64,000 nucleotides of DNA from Siphonodentalium dalli. Lineage: Eukaryota; Mollusca; Scaphopoda; Gadilida; Siphonodentaliidae. The translations under genes and the position numbers were made by a program. This document shows, in pieces, positions 22,449 through 33,956 of the stretch. The notes beneath the pieces were generated by a model that did no database searches, was not told the DNA's origin, and worked only from the letters and a program-made list of their open reading frames with translations. Positions within the stretch are counted from its first letter, which is position 1. The number at the start of each line of letters is the position of its first letter. Location of the stretch: NCBI GenBank assembly GCA_032622095.1, contig CP136064.1, forward strand, positions 126,347,605-126,411,604. The letters run 5' to 3'.

Positions 22449-22804
22449 TAAGGCGACACCAATTTTTAAGTCCGGTTTACGAACACCTCCTACAACTTTT
22501 TTTCCATTTCATGAAATTTTTTTTTACTTTTTTGTCCCAAAATCCGGTTCTGCTTATGATCATTTGCAGATCCACATTTTCATGTATTTCATGACAAGAA
22601 ATGTCTTGTTTGGTTCAGAATTTCATTCGAAAAGTTTTTTTTCACAATTTTTGTAAAATTTATGTAAAATTTCAAGATTTACTTGATATAAATTGGGGGG
22701 ACAATTTTTTTTATTTTTATGTTTTTCCCTCCTGCATCTACTTTTTTTCTCCCCACATCAGCCCACATGTTCGTAAACCAGAATTAAAAATGGGTGTCGC
22801 CTAA
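22449..22804. mobile_element. MITE, family 1, copy 2 (about 355 bp, inverted to copy 1)
   Basis: Starts AAGGCGACACCAATTTTTAA and ends ...TTAAAAATGGGTGTCGCCT. It carries the CACCTCCTACAACTTT and TCCCTCCTGCATCTAC blocks of the 15139 copy in opposite order. Confidence 0.8.
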
Positions 22805-22827
22805 TAGACATTTAAACTTTGAAAATT

Positions 22828-23060
22828 GTAGGTTTCCGGATGTTAACTTCAGTTTGTGTGATCATATCTGAACCAAATGTGGTATGTAAGTTTATCAGAC
22901 CAAAATACAGGTCAAGTTCGAATATGGGTGTGCTCCGCCCATTTTTGCGAGAGTTATGGCCCTTTTTCGACTTAGAATCGTGTTAATTTCCGCATCATAA
23001 TTTTAGTTTGTGTGATCAAATCTGAATCAAATTTGGTATGATAGTTTATTATCCACCATT
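22828..23060. repeat. Decayed dispersed repeat, two units
   Basis: TTAACTTCAGTTTGTGTGAT near 22844 recurs as ATAATTTTAGTTTGTGTGAT near 22999, each followed by CATATCTGAACC/CAAATCTGAATC and a TTTGGTATG-like block. The period is about 155 bases. GAGTTATGGCCCTTTTTC lies between. Class unknown. Confidence 0.55.
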
Positions 23061-23380
23061 TCATGGGACACTGGTTGGATTGTTCTGAAATGATGTAGTA
23101 TCGGATTTAGGGGACCTTGATATATTTTTCAGACAAGATGATGCCCCAATGAAGCCACCTTTTTCTCACATTTGCTGAAATAGTATCCAAAACATCAACA
23201 TATCAAGAGCCATTAGACTGAATTAGATAAAAATATATCACTTGGGTCTGTTTAAGCTGGAAAATACTCAAAATTTGTATAATTTTCTGCTATTATATCT
23301 GCATACTAGCCTTTTTGCTGAATCGTGAATGCCGGTTATATTGCCGTGTGAAATCCTAGTACCAGATAACATTGGGTATG

Positions 23381-23603
23381 TGTCGGGAATATCGAATGAA
23401 GCGAGAAGATCGGAGGTATCGGAAAGCACAACTTTACTCTAGCGAAGCATATTTACAACTCCAAGTCAATTACACACAATACATGGTCATACACAGTTCA
23501 CTCACTCAATTGCCTCACGCATTACCCAGCGTCACAGTCATTAACGTGATTAGCAGCTCAGTCCGGTAGACACACTAGTCAGGGGCGGAATCAATCCCCG
23601 ACA
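23381..23603 (-). repeat. LTR, left (3' LTR of the minus-strand element)
   Basis: Plus strand starts TGTCGGGAATATCGAATGAA and ends CAATCCCCGACA. It differs from the right LTR at one base that I could see (GCGTCACAG here, GCATCACAG there). Confidence 0.9.
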
Positions 23604-23866
23604 TCCTCCGGGGGACAGGACGGAAGTCCAGTGTCACAGCCAGTATCCTGCTTTGTCCAGAATAAGACTGCAAGAGAAACACAATACAACATGACAGGCG
23701 TTGGTCAGTATAATCTGGTCTCGGACATCCGAATAACATCATATGTCCAAACACGTGTGTATGTATTGGTCTATCATCAAACGAAGACTGTCCAAAGCCA
23801 GGAAGAGTTTGACTGATAAATGACGAGCTGGCAATCACAATCTTAAGGTCATGTGCGACGAGAGTA

Positions 23867-26310
23867 TACAAATTTTTGGAGGGAACAAATGACACATTGC
23901 TGCATCAAAGCGTAAGAAAGCCAACAAGACACAGACAGGGACAAACCTCCAATATACTGGATTTAATATTCACCAATGAAGAACAAATGATTGAATATAT
24001 CAACTATCTCCCACCAATTGGAAAAAGTGATCATCTAACTTTGAGTTTCGCTCTGACATGCTACGTAGACACAGTGGAGACTATAGGGGAAAGACATCTA
24101 TACAATAAAGCGGATTATGATCAAGCGAACAATCTACTTACAGATTTGGACTGGACGGCAATGAATATGATGTCAGTAGAGGAAACATGGGAATACATAA
24201 CAAGGAACATATTAATCATTAGAGACAAGACAGTTCCTCTAACAAAGACAGGGAAAATTAAGAAAAAGAAGAAAGTGTGGATGACAAAAGAGGCGCTGAA
24301 TGCCGTCAAAGAAAAACAAAAATACTGGAAGAAATATATCCACAATAAATCAGACAAGACATCCAAATCATATGTGGCTGCACGCAATCTAGCCACCAAA
24401 GCGACCAGACAAGCCCACAAGGACTTTGAAATGAAGCTTGCCGCTAACTTCAAGAAAGACTCAAAATCTTTCTGGAATTATGTCAAGCAAAATACAAAGA
24501 TCAAAGAAGGGATAGCTGACATAGAAGATAAAGATGGGAACATCATTAGAGACAACAAAGACAAGGCTGAGATATTTAATTCACTCTTCTGCAGCGTCTT
24601 TACAAAGGAAGATGATGATCATATCCCGGAACTTGATGATCGAGAATTCTCCGACGAGCTAAAAAACCTAGTAGTGACACCAGAACAAGTAATGAAAAAA
24701 CTGCTCGCATTGGATTCAACGAAATCACCCGGGGAGGATCAACTGCATCCTGCGTTTCTAAAGGCGACTGCATCATGTCTTAGTACACCCTTATGCATAC
24801 TGTACAATAAATCCGTAGAAAAAGGGGTACTCCCACAAGGATGGAAGAATGCATCAGTAGTTCCCATATACAAGAAAGGAAGAAAATGTACTCCAGGCAA
24901 CTATCGACCAGTAAGCCTGACAAGTGTAATATGTAAGATACTGGAGAGCATCATCCGAGACAAGATAATGGAGCACATGGAATCAAATAATCTATTCACA
25001 GAAGAACAACACGGCTTCAGAGCTCAACACTCATGCGTGACCCAACTCCTAGAAATTCAAGAAGACTGGTACGAGGCTCTCAATGAAGGAAAAGAAATAG
25101 ATGCAGTATACTTGGACTTCAGGAAGGCATTCGATACGGTACCACACACACGCCTGCTAAACAAAATCGACAGCTACGGAATCAGGGGAAACATCAAAGA
25201 GTGGATAACAGCGTTTTTAACTAACCGTATGCAAACAGTCAAAATAGGAGGACAACCATCAAGTGCTAGAAAAGTTACCAGCGGAATTCCACATGGGTCT
25301 GTCCTGGGTCCAACGCTGTTTCTGATCTTCATAAATGACATCACAGAGGGAATAGACAGTAACATAAAAATCTTTGCGGATGACACCAAAGTATATAAAA
25401 GCATAACATTAGAGGACGACTGCCAGAATCTTCAAAAAGACCTAGATACACTGTCTAGCTGGTCTGACAGATGGCTACTTCGATTCAATGCAGATAAATG
25501 CAAAGTAATGCATCTTGGGAATAATAATAAACAGCATCAATATACAATATCAGAGAATGGATCAATCCACACGATAGTGGCAGCTGAAGAAGAAAAGGAT
25601 ATTGGAGTAACATTCGACAAGAATATGAAATTCAACACACATGTCTCCACAATCGTAAACAAAGCAAACCAGAAGTTAGGAATCATGAGGAGAACTTTCC
25701 AGCATATGGATGAAGACATGTTCAAGATCCTATATAAATCTTATGTCAGACCCACCCTAGAATATGGCTCATCAATCTGGAACCCACACTTAAGAAAGGA
25801 CAAAATAGCTATAGAAAGCGTACAAAGAAGAGCCACAAAGCTGGTGAAGAAGATCAAAGATAAACCTTACGAAGAGAGAATAAACATCTTGGTATACCAA
25901 CTCTGGAATACAGAAGAGAAAGGAGCGACATGACCCAGCTATACAAAATACAAAACAACATAGACAAAGTACGGCTGACAAAGACATTGGAAAAACCCAA
26001 GGATAGCAGAACGAGAGGACACCCAAGCAAAATATATAAGAAGCGATACAACACCAACTTAGCCAAGAACAATTTCGTTGCCAGGAGTACGACAAACTGG
26101 AACAACCTGACAGATCTATGTGTGACATCAATCTCCCTAGATCAATTCAAATCATATCTCAACGATAGCTGGAGAGGAAAATAAAATAAATTTTATTTTA
26201 ATTTCTATAATTGCGCAAACAAAAATAAAGTGAGCTCAAGAAGACAAGTAGCCATTACAAGCGAAAGCTTAACACAGGCTGAAGATCAAAGGTAAATCAA
26301 AGGTAAATCA
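23867..26310 (+). pseudogene. CR1-like LINE, 5'-truncated, RT nearly intact
   Basis: An open frame of 685 codons (to 25933) starts inside the endonuclease: the C-terminal endonuclease motif SNILDLIFTNEE and GKSDHLTLSF lie at residues 20-60. A charged linker follows, then the RT: NYRPVSLTSVICKILE, VYLDFRKAFDTVP (about 408), GSVLGPTLFLIFIND and FADDTKVY (about 499). One frameshift near 25886 moves the last segment (LEYRRERSDMTQLYKIQNN) into the frame that ends at 26184. The tail after an AT-rich 3' UTR is a tandem of AAAGGTAAATC at 26288-26309, typical of CR1-type 3' ends. It lies antisense inside the LTR element. With one frameshift in about 770 codons this is a young copy. Confidence 0.85.
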
Positions 26311-26319
26311 AATTGATGC

Positions 26320-27098
26320 GATGTTCGAATTCCTGGCAATGCGTGCATAGCATGTAATGGTGAGTTAGTCTGTTGAAACACATCTGGCATTGGCGATTGT
26401 TCACATGGTATAGAAGAATCTTTCGTAGACATGATATCACAGGCCGCAGAGTTAACAGACGTTGAATCGACACTTAATTTCAGGCTGGTAAATGAAACGG
26501 AAAGTCCTTCGATGTGAGCAGGATAATCCGGAAGTGCAGAATGAGTCTGTATTTCGGAGATGGCATCGGTATCTTTCGGAATGAAAACATCAAGTGACTT
26601 CGAAGAGACATAAGATATCGGAACGCCAGAGAACTCCCATCCGTGGTTGTGAGGTTGGTAGCAGACAGGGGCTCATGTGATCTTGGATCAACAGGCGAAG
26701 CACTACAGGCATCTGGTGTCAACTGAACCTTTGGAAAACTGGAACCAACATCAGGCGTCGGAATATACTTCACCAATCGGGAAACACAGCTGCCTTTGAC
26801 ATTTAGAAGACCGTCCAGGTGTTGTCGGATCATGCGACACCTATCTCTCAGAGGGTACATAGCGTCTTCAATCAGGTCAGCTTCTTTGAGATATACGTCA
26901 TCATCCTCTATGTGACTGATTAATTCCCATGAAGTTTTATCCAGAGTTGCTACATTTTCTCCAATCTCGGCATGTAGGCTTCGAAGGGTGTCAGGTGTAT
27001 CAGCAATAGGTAGGTCCATCAGTGGGTCCGCTTTGCACAGCAGTTTCAGAGTTATGTCAAATAGCTGTGTCCAGTGTTCTGTGTCGGTAGTTGTCATA
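26320..27098 (-). pseudogene. Gag-like N-terminal region of the BEL/Pao-like element
   Basis: From the ATG at 27098 the frame reads MTTTDTEHWTQLF and continues as an acidic, helical Gag-like protein of about 150 residues without a recognised motif. Near 26630 it loses frame. A second frame continues with SSKSLDVFIPKDTD and LSVSFTSLKLSVDST towards 26320, where the CR1-like LINE interrupts. The start at 27098 is chosen because it is the first ATG after the primer-binding region. The rest of gag and all of pol are missing. Confidence 0.6.
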
Positions 27099-27107
27099 TT
27101 GAGATTA

Positions 27108-27126
27108 ATCCGGTTCGAGGGACCAA
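27108..27126 (-). promoter_or_regulatory. Primer-binding region of the LTR element
   Basis: On the minus strand, one base after the LTR end, the sequence is TTGGTCCCTCGAACCGGAT. A TGGTCC-CGA-CCGGAT string just after the LTR is, as I recall, common in BEL/Pao elements; this is the main reason for that assignment. Confidence 0.6.
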
Positions 27127-27127
27127 A

Positions 27128-27350
27128 TGTCGGGAATATCGAATGAAGCGAGAAGATCGGAGGTATCGGAAAGCACAACTTTACTCTAGCGAAGCATATT
27201 TACAACTCCAAGTCAATTACACACAATACATGGTCATACACAGTTCACTCACTCAATTGCCTCACGCATTACCCAGCATCACAGTCATTAACGTGATTAG
27301 CAGCTCAGTCCGGTAGACACACTAGTCAGGGGCGGAATCAATCCCCGACA
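27128..27350 (-). repeat. LTR, right (5' LTR of the minus-strand element)
   Basis: Same 223 bases as the left LTR. Followed by GTATG, the target duplication. On the minus strand it is followed directly by the primer-binding region. Confidence 0.9.
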
Positions 27351-27355
27351 GTATG

Positions 27356-28366
27356 TACATGTATATAGCATACCACCTGAAAATGGCTTGAATATCACAT
27401 ACCAAAGCGGGGTGGGGGTGTGTGTGACACCCTCCTTGATCATAGTCTGTATTCTACAGGGTATGTTAACTGTTTCGAGTTGGTGCAATTAATGTGATTG
27501 TTTAATCTCTACCATCTGAAATCTATTTATAGCATATTTTGCTATCTGATCAATATTGCTACTGAGTACTGATATAAAAAAGGATAAAGATGGTGTGTCT
27601 CTTTCCCAAATGTTCTGTTTACATGTACATTTGGGGGTTTATGAGTCAAATAATAACAGACAACATGTCCTTCTAACACTAAGAACTAATATGTTCTTAT
27701 GAACCAGGACAAAATATGACTATTTCTGGAGCATCACAGCACATTATTACAAATCTATATTTGTAAGCAGTAAGATAATGACAGGAAACATGTCCTCAGA
27801 CTAAGAAATAATTTTTTGGTGTGTATTTCACACCACAGCTCATGTGTATACTCACATTAGTTTATGTCATTCAAAGGGAGAAACCCATTTAGAAAGTTTA
27901 AATGAGACAAAACTACCTCACTGTAGATGTAGTTGCAAGGTACAACATGTACATGCATTCTGGTAAATGACATTGGAACTAAAATAATGATTTTTGTGTC
28001 CACCGGTATGTCATGTACCGGTATACATTGCAACTACATGTACATGTAACTTGCCTAACATACCATATACATGTATGAAGAGGGACTTTGCATGTGTTTT
28101 TTAATCAAAATTTTAACCCAACTCTTGTTGTCAGTAAGTTTTAACCCATGCAGTTTAATGAGTTTATATATTTATATATTACATGTGTTTCTATACATGT
28201 ATTTTATCTTTAATTAGTTTGTTGTCCTTGAATAAACTTGCATTGCTGCACAATCAGTTTCCTTAATGTTCTATTATACTAAAACAACTCCATTGATAAC
28301 AATACCGCTGCATCCCATCAAAATCTACTTCATTGCCATCCTCATCATTTCACTTTGGTATCCCCA
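27356..28366. other. No gene recognised
   Basis: AT-rich sequence with ACATGTA words between the LTR element and the right-hand repeats of T. No coding signal, transposon end or tandem array was found. Confidence 0.45.
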
Positions 28367-29202
28367 CCCAGGTGTACCTTGGTGTTATTCATCCAGGTGT
28401 TCCTTGGTGTTTCCTACCCATGTGTACCTTGGTGTTTCCCACCCAGTTGTACCTTGGTGTTTTCTTACCCAGGTGTACCTTGGTGTTTTCTTACCCAGGT
28501 GTACCTTGATGTTTTCCTGCCCAGGTGTACCTTGGTGTTTCCTTACCTGGGTGTACCTTGGGGTTTTCTAACCCAGGTGCATCTCAATGGGAAATCCACC
28601 TGGGTAAGAAAACACCAAGGTACACCGGCGTAAGAAAACAGCAAGGTACACCTGGGTTGGAAACATCAAGGTACACCTGGGTGGGGAACACCCAGGTAGG
28701 AAACACCAGGGTACATCTGGGTGAATTACACAAAGGTACACCTGGTGGGAAACACCCAGATAGGAAACACCAGGGTACACCTTGGTGAATAACACCAAGG
28801 TAACATGGGTGAGAAACACCCAGGTAGGAAACACCAAGGTACACCTGGGTGAATAACACCAAGGTAACCTGGGTGGGAAACACCCAGGTAGGAAACATCA
28901 GGGTACACCTGGGTGAATAACACCATGGTACACCTGGGTGGGGAAACACCCAGGTAGGAAACACCAGGGTACACCTGGGTGGGAAACACCCAGGTAGGGT
29001 GCACCTGGGTGTGGTCACCTGGGTAATTACACCCAGGTTTATCCATACCAGGGTTTTTATCCAGTTTCAGGTGGGTAAATCATGGTAAAACCCAGGTTTC
29101 GCGGGGTCTTAGTGGTTGGTGGATGTCTTGGTAGATAGATTTTTACCTGGGTTTCGGCCCAAAAAACCTGGGTGTATTTACCCAGGTACATTTTTATATG
29201 GG
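28367..29202. repeat. Right-end palindromic minisatellite of T
   Basis: From 28367 to about 28585 the units read CCCAGGTGTACCTTGGTGTT. From about 28590 to 28995 the array is inverted (AACACCAAGGTACACCTGGG), with the turn near CATCTCAATGGGAAATCC. The unit is about 28-30 bases. From 28995 to 29202 looser ACCCAGGT words lead into the terminal inverted repeat. Repetitive Cys/Gly/Pro-rich reading frames on both strands come only from the repeat. Confidence 0.88.
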
Positions 29203-31983
29203 ACGTGTCCAGATCTATAGCCAATGTTTCGTTCGGTATTATTCACAAGCGATAGAGATATTTATCAAAGGCGGGCTATTATTTCTATAGATCACACTCT
29301 CGTGTTGTCAACAATTTATCTCATTGTCCATGCATGGACTGAAAGAATGCGTACATGCATATGCGACGCGCATCACAAACATAATTCTCTATAAATATTT
29401 TCGACTTGTTCATATAGTTTGTACCTTTCGCTAAATAAAAATCTTTGTCATATCTCAATTTGGATTTTCCATGATCTTTTCAAAATATCATTTTTATCAT
29501 CGGTATACGAAAAATGCAAAAAACGGTTAATACGTAATTTGTGTGTGGATATCACAGACTAACAAAGGAAATCGTAATTCATTTAGCCCGAAGGGTATTT
29601 AAATAACAGCGGATAAACGTCTGCTGTGTGTGCCAGCTTATAAGACGTGGAGGATTTGTGTCAATGTTAGCCCAAACTACATTTCGAAGTAACGATGGTT
29701 TTGTTGTTTAATTTCGTGGAATCATACGGCATCAGATGAATTCAGCCCACATATATTGACATGTGCTAAGGGTCTACCTATATACCGAACGGAAACGGCC
29801 CACTCGCTCCAGCGCTCACTCGCCCTAGTCGACCTGTGCCAGCTCGTCCCGAGCCAGCTCGCCCCGGGCTAGTCCAAGTCTTCTCGTACTAAAACCAGGT
29901 AAGATATTGGATTGGCGATATGCTGGATTTTAGTCCGAGAACGCGCCCTATGCCTTCTTATGACACGAGTTAAGCGTTAATGACCCGCTCAAATAAAACC
30001 ACAATTATACGAACTAAAATATCACAATTTCGACAATAAACGGATATTTTCCGCAGAAGACATGCTATTTGATCTGAAACCCACATCAGTTGTGAAATGA
30101 AAGCGGTAATTTAATGTGATAAGAGACAATTACCGCACTGTTTACAAATTTTTTAAAGTATGCGAACTCAATTGACCTCGCGAACTGTGTTAGGCATTTT
30201 CCGTTGTAAATATTCCGTAGATTTTCGACTAACCACACAAATTACGATGAATTCTCCATTGTATTCGTAATTATGTGTGTCAATAAATAAAAAATAAATA
30301 GATTAAGTAAACATTGAAGATATAAATATAATACATTAAATAAATTACGGAAATTACAACCCTCTCAAAGTTTAAAACAGTGTAAACACAACGAGCATTA
30401 TAATAAATATGCCGCTACATTTCACCAACATTTGGTGGACTTCCGCGAAATTAAGATATATACTAAGCGAACAGAGCAATATACTGATCTTGTTAAGCAC
30501 ACAAAAAATCAAACAAAATTTGTATAAATTTTGAACCTTACGTTTGAAAAGTCCCACTAAAACGGAAGAACTATATTTCGAAACTGTGTGATTCGGTTCT
30601 CCGATTATTTTATCAACACAAAAGTCAAAATGCACATGGACGAAAATCACACACATGGCAAGTCGGACAAAAGAGTTCTAATTTGCTCCAATTTTGACAG
30701 ATTGCTTGCGAAAATTGTCAACAAAACTACCCTTCTGATCCTCCATTATGTCATTAAGTTTTTAGTGCGGGAATTGTTCTCAAAGCACATAGGAGACTGG
30801 ACTTTGGGGCGATCGGTTTTCGCCATTTTGTTCGGAAAACCCCGCGCTATATATAGAAACGGAAACTAGTATACCCAATACAAACTCCGGATTATGCCGA
30901 AGTTATTCGGACCACTTCGGCTTTCAGTTAAAACGTAAACACACATAATTACGATTACAATGGAGAAGTCATCGTAATTTGTGTGGTTAGTCGAAAATCT
31001 ACAGAATATTTAGAACGGAAAATGCCTAACACAGTTCGCGAGGTCAACTGAGTTCGCATACTTTAAAAAATTGTAAACAGTGCGGTAATTGTCTCTTTTC
31101 ACATTAAATTACCGCTTTCAATTCACAACTGATGTGGGTTTCAGATCAAATAGCATGTCTTCTGCGGAAAATATCCGTTTATTGTCGCAATTGTGATATT
31201 TTATTTCATATAATTGTGGTTTTATTTGAGCGGGTCATTAACGCTTAACTCGTGTCATAAGAAGGCATAGGGGCGATCTCGGACTAAAATCCAGCATATC
31301 GCCAATCCAATATCTTAGCTGGTTTTAGTACGAGAAGACTTGGACTAGTCCGGGGCGAGCTGGCTCGGGACAAGCTGGCCCAGGTCGACTGGGGCGAGTG
31401 AGCGCTAGGGCAAGTGGGCCCGTTTCCGTTCGGTATATAGGTAGACCCTTAGCACATGTCAATATATGTGGGCTGAATTCATCTGATGCGGTATGATTCC
31501 ACGAAATTAAACAACAAAACCATCGTTACTTCGAAATGTAGTTTGGGCTAACATTGACACAAATCCTCCACGTCTTATAAGCCGGCACACACAGCAGACG
31601 TTTATCCGCTGTTATTTAAATACCCTTCGGGCTAAATGAATTACGATTTCCTTTGGTAGTCTGTGATATCCACACACAAATTACGTATTAACCGTTTTTT
31701 GCATTTTTCGTATACCGATGATAAAAATGATATTTTGAAAAGATCATGGAAAATCCAAATTGAGATATGACAAAGATTTTTATTTAGCGAAAGGTACAAA
31801 CTACATGAACAATACATGAACAAGTCGAAAATATTTATAGAGAATTATGTTTGTGATGCGCGTCGCATATACATGTACGCATTCTTTCAGTCCATGCATG
31901 GACAATGAGATAAATTGTTGACAACACGAGGGTGTGATCTATAGAAATAATAGCCCGCCTTTGATAAATATCTCTATCGCTTG
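29203..31983. repeat. Inner palindrome of foldback F
   Basis: 29246-30285 and 30940-31983 are inverted copies of about 1.04 kb. For example GATAGAGATATTTATCAAAG (29251) matches the inverted CTTTGATAAATATCTCTATC (31959). Mismatches are scattered. The 650-base spacer (30286-30939) has short open frames without motifs. The right arm stops at GCTTG (31979-31983), where element A was inserted. Confidence 0.88.
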
Positions 31984-32366
31984 GTGTGTCACGTGGTGTG
32001 CGATTTTGGAAGGATGCATCATAGTTTCATCTATTGGGGACATTATATTGTTTATTTCTCAGTGACTCAAGGTAACTTCATCACCCGATAAATTACGAGA
32101 AATTTGAAGACAATGTTTTCCTTTGCATAATTTCGAACTAACGTGACGTCACAAATCCGAAAGTCCAGTTATGTACGCCCAATTGACCATCCTTGGCTGT
32201 GGCCAGAGACTGCCCACGTGTTATAACTCTAGCCCAAAATGTGACTTGCACGCACTGTTTATCCTGACTGATTGGTGAGCAATTGCCAGCTATTCATCTC
32301 ACACCTGGCTGTCAAGTTCATGCATTTTCTGATTGATCGGAATGTAAACAAACCGCAATATCAACA

Positions 32367-32405
32367 ATGACCACATCGCAAATGCTTGGTGAAGTGCGCG
32401 AGACT
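32367..32405 (+). pseudogene. First codons of ORF1 of element A, cut off by a CR1-like insertion
   Basis: ATG at 32367 opens MTTSQMLGEVRET and then runs into the CR1-like sequence. The matching downstream piece begins after the CR1 tail at about 33957 with GDDSVPPALPGSPPP and is in frame with the coiled-coil ORF1 at 34009. The related element B has a similar N-terminus (SLGETANILQENREAVNGE), which supports this assignment. Confidence 0.55.
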
Positions 32406-33955
32406 ATGGAATATTACCAAATGAATGGAAAACAGCAAACATATCTGCTATATACAAAAAGGGGGAAAAATCTAAACCAAACAACTATCGCCCAGTCAGC
32501 CTAACCAGTATAGTAGGCAAAGCTCTGGAGGCAAGAATAAGGGATAAAATAAGGGACCATATGAGAAATAACCAACTATTTAGTAAGAAGCAATTTGGGT
32601 TCATCAAGGGACGATCTACAACATTACAGCTACGTATACTGCACTCATTGGAAAAGTGGACCAAGACCATAAATGAAGGATATGCAACACATGTAATTTA
32701 TATGGACTTCCAGAAAGTATTTGATACTGTTCCACATCAAAGACTACTGCATAAAGCAAGAAGCTACGGAATAAATGGGAATATATTGGAATGGATAGAA
32801 ATTTTTTTACAGGGAAGACAACAAAGAGTGATGATAAATGGCGAAGCGTCAACAACACGAGAAGTAATAAGTGGAATACCCCAAGGAAGCGTGCTCGGAC
32901 CCATATTATTTGTCATATATATAAATGACCTCCCATCCAACGTCAAATCGGATGTCATGATGTTTGCAGACGACACTAAAATTTACAGGGAAATACAGGG
33001 TATATCAGATGTGGATGCATTACAGAATGACTTAGATGAACTCCAGACATGGTCAGACAAGTGGCTTTTGAAATTTCACCCAGATAAATGTGTGACAATG
33101 AACATTGGCACGAAAACAGAAGAGCCAATCTATCACATGAAGAACAAAGATGGACAATATGTACAACTAAAGGAGGTAAATGAAGAGAAAGATATAGGAG
33201 TCACAACTGATAACAAACTGAAATTTGACCAACATATAAATGAGAAAATACAGAAATCAAATGCAGTCACTGGAGCTATACGCAGAGCATTTACGCACAT
33301 GGACACCAAAACAATGCTGAAACTATACAAAAGTCTGGTGAGACCACATCTAGAATATGCCCAACCGGCCTGGAGTCCACATTTAAAGAAAGACATTGAA
33401 ATGCTCGAGAAAGTCCAAAAAAGATTCACAAAACTAATACCAGAATTAAAAGAACTACCATATGAAGAAAGACTAAAGAAGCTAAATATACCAACACTTA
33501 ACTACAGAAGAATAAGAGGAGATATGATAGAATGCTTCAAGATATTTAACACCTATGATCCGGAAGTGAATGACATATTAAGAAGAAGCACCGAACTCAG
33601 AACCAGAGGACATAATTATAAATTATTTCTGGAAGGAGCAAACAGGGACGTGAGGAAATACTCATTCAGCCTAAGAGTGGTGGAGCCATGGAGTCATCTA
33701 GCAGAAAAAGTCGTCTATGCAGAAGACATGAATTCATTCAAAAACAATCTCGATTGCCATTGGCAGGACCAAGAAATTAAATTTCAAGGCTGAATTGAGG
33801 CTGACAGACCCTGATACGATCAGTCAAACAAAAAACTAAAATTCAGGAGAGTTCGGAGAAATAGAAGATGAAGAATCAGAGGTGGATATAGTGGCATCTA
33901 TAGAAGCCAGCGTCCACTAACAACATAAGGTTACATAAGGTAAGGTAAAACGGTG
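32400..33955 (+). pseudogene. CR1-like LINE, 5'-truncated, open RT frame, inserted in ORF1 of A
   Basis: An open frame from about 32408 to 33793 starts within the RT with GILPNEWKTANISAIYKKG and NYRPVSLTSIVGKALE. YMDFQKVFDTVP follows (near 32700; the usual K-A is K-V here), then GIPQGSVLGPILFVIYIND, FADDTKIY (32963), LVRPHLEYAQPAW and LNIPTLNYRRIRGD. The tail after the stop is AGGTTACATAAGGTAAGGTA near 33930-33950. It is a different copy from the one at 23867, with the same domain order and the same type of 3' tail. The RT frame has no stop in about 460 codons, so this is a fairly young insertion. Endonuclease and ORF1 are absent. Confidence 0.85.
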
Positions 33956-33956
33956 A

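Larger units (their letters stand above)
23381..27350 (-). mobile_element. BEL/Pao-like LTR retrotransposon without pol, carrying a CR1-like insert
   Basis: Two 223-bp direct repeats (23381-23603 and 27128-27350) have TG...CA ends. The direct target duplication is GTATG at 23376-23380 and 27351-27355. Transcription runs on the minus strand: the primer-binding region follows the right repeat and a Gag-like frame starts at 27098. The interior from about 26310 to 23867 is a plus-strand CR1-like LINE, and the last 260 bases before the left repeat are element 3' sequence. No protease, RT or integrase of BEL type was found. I saw one mismatch between the LTRs (23536 region), which implies a recent insertion mobilised by a helper. 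Confidence 0.85.
4763..29202. mobile_element. Element T: 24.4 kb segment bounded by 27-bp terminal inverted repeats
   Basis: The left end starts CCCATATAAAAATGTACCTG and the right end is its exact reverse complement over 27 bases, finishing ...TTTTATATGGG at 29202. The flanks GGGATGAG-GTAC and ACGTGTC join into a sequence whose uninterrupted counterpart, GATGAGATACGTGTC, exists in the other arm of F (reverse complement of about 50925-50942). That locates the insertion and suggests a very short (2-bp, AC) duplication. Inside each end are ACCTGGGT-rich repeats. Everything else inside is satellite or other transposons. No transposase was found, so T is either non-autonomous or a small foldback element swollen by later insertions. 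Confidence 0.65.

Noticed and set aside
28266-29046. Overlapping repetitive Cys/Gly/Pro/Val-rich frames on both strands, superficially like structural proteins
   Set aside because: They arise in several frames and both strands of a palindromic minisatellite, which a real protein gene would not do.
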